This document shows positions 61,866-64,000 of a stretch of 64,000 bases of DNA, in pieces. Both the position numbers and the translations under genes were made by a program. How positions within the stretch are numbered: position 1 is the first letter of the stretch; each line of letters begins with the position of its first letter. Origin of the DNA: Keratinibaculum paraultunense (GTDB taxonomy: Bacteria > Bacillota > Clostridia > Tissierellales > Tepidimicrobiaceae); assembly GCF_016767175.1 (NCBI RefSeq), contig NZ_CP068564.1:930001-994000 (forward strand), in the 5' to 3' direction. Below the pieces are notes generated by a model. That model was not told where the DNA came from and ran no database searches. It was given only the letters and a program-made list of their open reading frames with translations.

Positions 61866-61894
61866 GCATAAGTAGTTTTTAAATGGAGAACATA
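61866..61894 (+). promoter_or_regulatory. Possible sigma-F/G promoter of dacF
   Basis: GCATA (61866-61870), 14 bases, then GGAGAACATA, which has most consensus positions of a forespore -10. DacF is a forespore gene in Bacillus. The inferred start lies before the GTG 61925, not before ATG 61883. Confidence 0.4.
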
Positions 61895-61924
61895 AAAGTA
61901 AATAAATCTATGGGAGGTAATGCT

Positions 61925-63079
61925 GTGAGTAAAAGATTTATATCAATTGTTCTCTGTATAATTATGATGCTATTTACATTTACTACTTATGCTGAAGATA
62001 GTTTAGAAATAAAAGCTAGATCAGCAATTTTAATGGATTATCATACTGGTGAAATAATTTATGAGAAGAATCCTCATGATAGACTACCTCCTGCAAGTAT
62101 TAGCAAAATCATGACTCTTCTATTAGGCATGGAAGCTTTAGAAAATGGAAAAATTAGATTAGAAGATGAGGTTAGAATAAGTGCTCACGCTTCAAAAATG
62201 GGAGGAAGTCAATTATGGTTAGAAGAAGGAGAAATTCAGACAGTAGAAAATTTATTTAAAGCTATATGTTTAAGGTCTGCTAACGATGCATCGGTAGCAT
62301 TAGCAGAGCATATAGCAGGAAGTGAGATGGCATTTGTAAAAATAATGAATGAAAAAGCAAAAGAGTTAGGAATGGAGAATAGCAATTTTATTAATGCAAC
62401 TGGACTGCCTGATGAAAATCAATATGTATCCGCATATGATGTCGCTAAAATGTCTAGAGAATTATTAAAATATGAAAAAATTCATGAATGGTTAACTATT
62501 TATATGGATGAAATAAAAGTAGGAAAAAAGAAAGACAAAGTACAAAGTTTAGTTAATACAAATAGATTAGTAATAGATTATGAAGGAACTACAGGAATAA
62601 AAACTGGTTCTACAAATGAGGCTGGTTTTTGTTTATCTGCCTCTGCAAAGCGTGGTAATTTACAATTGATAGCAGTAGTTATGGGAAGTGAAACTTCAAA
62701 ATCGAGGTTTGAAGAAAGTATAAAATTATTAGATTACGGTTTTGCTAACTATGACTCTTTACTTATTGGTAAAAAAGGAGAGACCATAAGTAAAGTTTTA
62801 GTTCATAAGGGTATGGAAGAATATGTTGAAGCGGTTTTAGAAAGAGATGGATATATACTTGTTCCTAAAGGCAAAGGAACAAATATATCAAAGGAAATAA
62901 TATTACCTGAATTTGTGGAGAGTCCTATAAGTAAAGGAGAAGAAGTTGGCTACTTAGTTATAAGTTTAGACGGAAAAGAGGTTGATAAAATTAGATTGAT
63001 TTCAAAACATAATATAGATAGAGCTGATTTAAAAAATATGTTTAAAAAAATGTTAAAAAATTTACTTATTAATAAATAG
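61925..63079 (+). CDS. dacF: D-alanyl-D-alanine carboxypeptidase DacF-like
   Basis: 384 residues. Signal peptide (about 1-22, ends TTYAEDS), then the low-molecular-mass PBP5 fold with SISK near residue 56, SAND (SxN) and KTGSTNEAG, then a C-terminal beta domain and a short amphipathic tail for membrane anchoring. It trims pentapeptides; DacF works in spore cortex. GTG 61925 follows GGGAGG at 7 bases and is preferred over ATG 61883. Confidence 0.9.
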   Translation: MSKRFISIVLCIIMMLFTFTTYAEDSLEIKARSAILMDYHTGEIIYEKNPHDRLPPASISKIMTLLLGMEALENGKIRLEDEVRISAHASKMGGSQLWLEEGEIQTVENLFKAICLRSANDASVALAEHIAGSEMAFVKIMNEKAKELGMENSNFINATGLPDENQYVSAYDVAKMSRELLKYEKIHEWLTIYMDEIKVGKKKDKVQSLVNTNRLVIDYEGTTGIKTGSTNEAGFCLSASAKRGNLQLIAVVMGSETSKSRFEESIKLLDYGFANYDSLLIGKKGETISKVLVHKGMEEYVEAVLERDGYILVPKGKGTNISKEIILPEFVESPISKGEEVGYLVISLDGKEVDKIRLISKHNIDRADLKNMFKKMLKNLLINK

Positions 63080-63137
63080 TAAAGTATATATTTGTATTTT
63101 TTATAGAAACATTATAAAATAGAATAGGACTAAAATA

Positions 63138-63162
63138 AACCTCGACTAGGTAGGTCGAGGTT
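63138..63162 (+). terminator. Hairpin after dacF
   Basis: AACCTCGAC and GTCGAGGTT pair around a 7-base loop. Only AT-rich sequence, no T run, follows. Confidence 0.55.
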
Positions 63163-63194
63163 ATAATAATTAATGATTAGAAAGAGGACAAGAT

Positions 63195-63788
63195 ATGAAA
63201 ATTGATATATTATTAAATATACCTGGATTATTGGTAGCTATAATTATTCATGAATACGCACATGGTTTTATAGCATACTTACTTGGAGATGATACTGCTA
63301 AAAACTCTGGTAGATTAACTCTTAATCCTTTTAAGCATTTTGATATAATTGGATTTGTATTTTTGTTATTATTTAAATTTGGATGGGCAAAGCCTGTACC
63401 AATAAATCCTAATAATTTTAAAAAGCGAAAAAGAGATACTATATTAGTATCTTTGGCAGGTCCTTTTTCCAATTTTATATTAGCTATAATAATAAGTTTT
63501 ATTATATCTTTAGGATTAGTAACTAATAATATTTTATTAAGTATACTAATAATAATGTTATGGTATAATCTAATGTTAGGAGTTTTTAATTTATTACCTT
63601 TTCCACCTTTAGATGGTTCTAAAATATTGGCTAGTTTATTACCTAATAAATATGAATATATATTTTACAAATATGAAAGATATTTATATTTAATATTAAT
63701 TTTATTAATAGTTACAAATACTATTGATAAAATACTTGGACCATTTATAAATTTTAGTTTGAATTTGTTAATTAGAATAGTTGGTTAA
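63195..63788 (+). CDS. Site-2 protease (M50) family membrane protein, YwhC-type
   Basis: 197 residues with the zinc site HEYAH (residues about 19-23), the second ligand region NLLPFPPLDGSKIL (about 136-149) and four membrane helices. It matches the YwhC-type M50 protease often found next to scpA. It lacks the CBS or other domains of SpoIVFB, so I do not take it as the pro-sigma-K processing enzyme. AGAGGAC before the ATG. Confidence 0.88.
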   Translation: MKIDILLNIPGLLVAIIIHEYAHGFIAYLLGDDTAKNSGRLTLNPFKHFDIIGFVFLLLFKFGWAKPVPINPNNFKKRKRDTILVSLAGPFSNFILAIIISFIISLGLVTNNILLSILIIMLWYNLMLGVFNLLPFPPLDGSKILASLLPNKYEYIFYKYERYLYLILILLIVTNTIDKILGPFINFSLNLLIRIVG

Positions 63789-63804
63789 TATAGGGGTTTT
63801 TTGT

Positions 63805-64000
63805 ATGGAATATAAAATTATACTAGAGTCTTTTGAAGGACCTATGGATTTATTGTTACATCTTATAGATGAAGCAAAGATTGATATATATGATATTCCT
63901 ATAAATGAGATAACAGAACAATATTTAGAATATATTACTAAGATGGAAGAGTTGGATTTGGAAATTACAAGTGATTTTTTGTTGATGGCTGCTACATTAC
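63805..64000 (+). CDS. scpA: Segregation and condensation protein A, N-terminal part
   Basis: 65 residues seen before the window ends. YKIILESFEGPMDLLLHLI is the typical start of ScpA, the kleisin subunit of the SMC condensin complex, followed by DIYDIPINEITEQYLEYI. The right edge cuts the gene. Confidence 0.93.
   Translation, partial: MEYKIILESFEGPMDLLLHLIDEAKIDIYDIPINEITEQYLEYITKMEELDLEITSDFLLMAATL

Noticed and set aside
63195-63788. M50 protease as SpoIVFB, the pro-sigma-K processing enzyme
   Set aside because: It is the shorter YwhC type, next to scpA; no CBS domain and no spoIVFA partner.
1-64000. CRISPR arrays, tRNA and rRNA genes
   Set aside because: I saw no regularly spaced repeats and no tRNA- or rRNA-like sequence on either strand.

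Overview
The window is a low-GC, AT-rich chromosomal segment of an anaerobic, endospore-forming Firmicute, most likely Clostridia in the broad sense (a Tissierellales-like or thermophilic clostridial lineage is my inference). Support comes from the spoIIIA operon, spoIVB, spo0A, spoIIM, dacF and an interrupted sigK, from frequent TTG and GTG starts with strong AGGAGG sites, and from an OLE RNA gene, which is typical of anaerobic or extremophilic Firmicutes. Nearly all genes read on the + strand; the main exception is a small mobile element and its neighbours at 6.7-15 kb.

Layout. 1-6.3 kb: end of rnj, a ylbF-like gene, mltG, trmR, a U32-family tRNA-hydroxylation protein, udk and a class B penicillin-binding protein. 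6.3-13.3 kb: sigK split in two by a compact skin-like element of about 6.25 kb. The element carries a serine recombinase, small cargo genes, an XRE repressor with a four-site operator array, an IS21 istB remnant, a DUF2628 membrane protein and an Ltp-type superinfection-exclusion-like protein. Excision at a shared AATG core restores a 232-codon pro-sigma-K. 13.3-15.1 kb: three - strand genes, probably sporulation-linked (tiny membrane protein, polysaccharide deacetylase, YhcN/YlaJ lipoprotein). 15.3-34.4 kb: shikimate genes aroE and aroK-aroQ flank a large type IV pilus locus (pilB, pilT, pilC, a c-di-GMP-I riboswitch with promoter and terminator, major pilin, prepilin peptidase, seven further pilin-like proteins, pilM, pilN, a PilO fused to a sugar-binding-like domain and LysM, an SLH-domain repeat protein, and comFB). 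34.4-45.8 kb: efp, a CD1247-type acidic protein, spoIIIAA-AH, an Asp23/AmaP/DUF2273 envelope cluster, nusB, a Kae1-like gene, xseA, xseB, ispA. 45.8-47.1 kb: OLE RNA with its own promoter and terminator, followed by oapA. 47.1-52.6 kb: tlyA, argR, recN, spoIVB, spo0A. 52.7-64 kb: steA-steB with two glycosyl or phosphoglycosyl transferases, a DUF3866 gene with an apparent CTG start, nudF, spoIIM, xerD, punA, pyrimidine phosphorylase, dacF, an M50 protease and the start of scpA.

How it fits together. Three systems stand out. First, mother-cell sigma-K is under two controls at once: DNA rearrangement by a minimal skin element and a hydrophobic pro-sequence. Second, the pilus locus appears tied to c-di-GMP at two levels (riboswitch in front of the pilin genes, ComFB-family receptor at the end) and lacks an outer-membrane secretin; instead it encodes LysM- and SLH-containing proteins that look like adaptations to a Gram-positive wall and S-layer. 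One pilin-like gene is broken at a run of nine T and may be phase variable. Third, OLE RNA and OapA sit inside the isoprenoid/rRNA-modification operon in the slot where dxs is commonly found. None of these assignments was checked by database search; they rest on motif reading and gene order.
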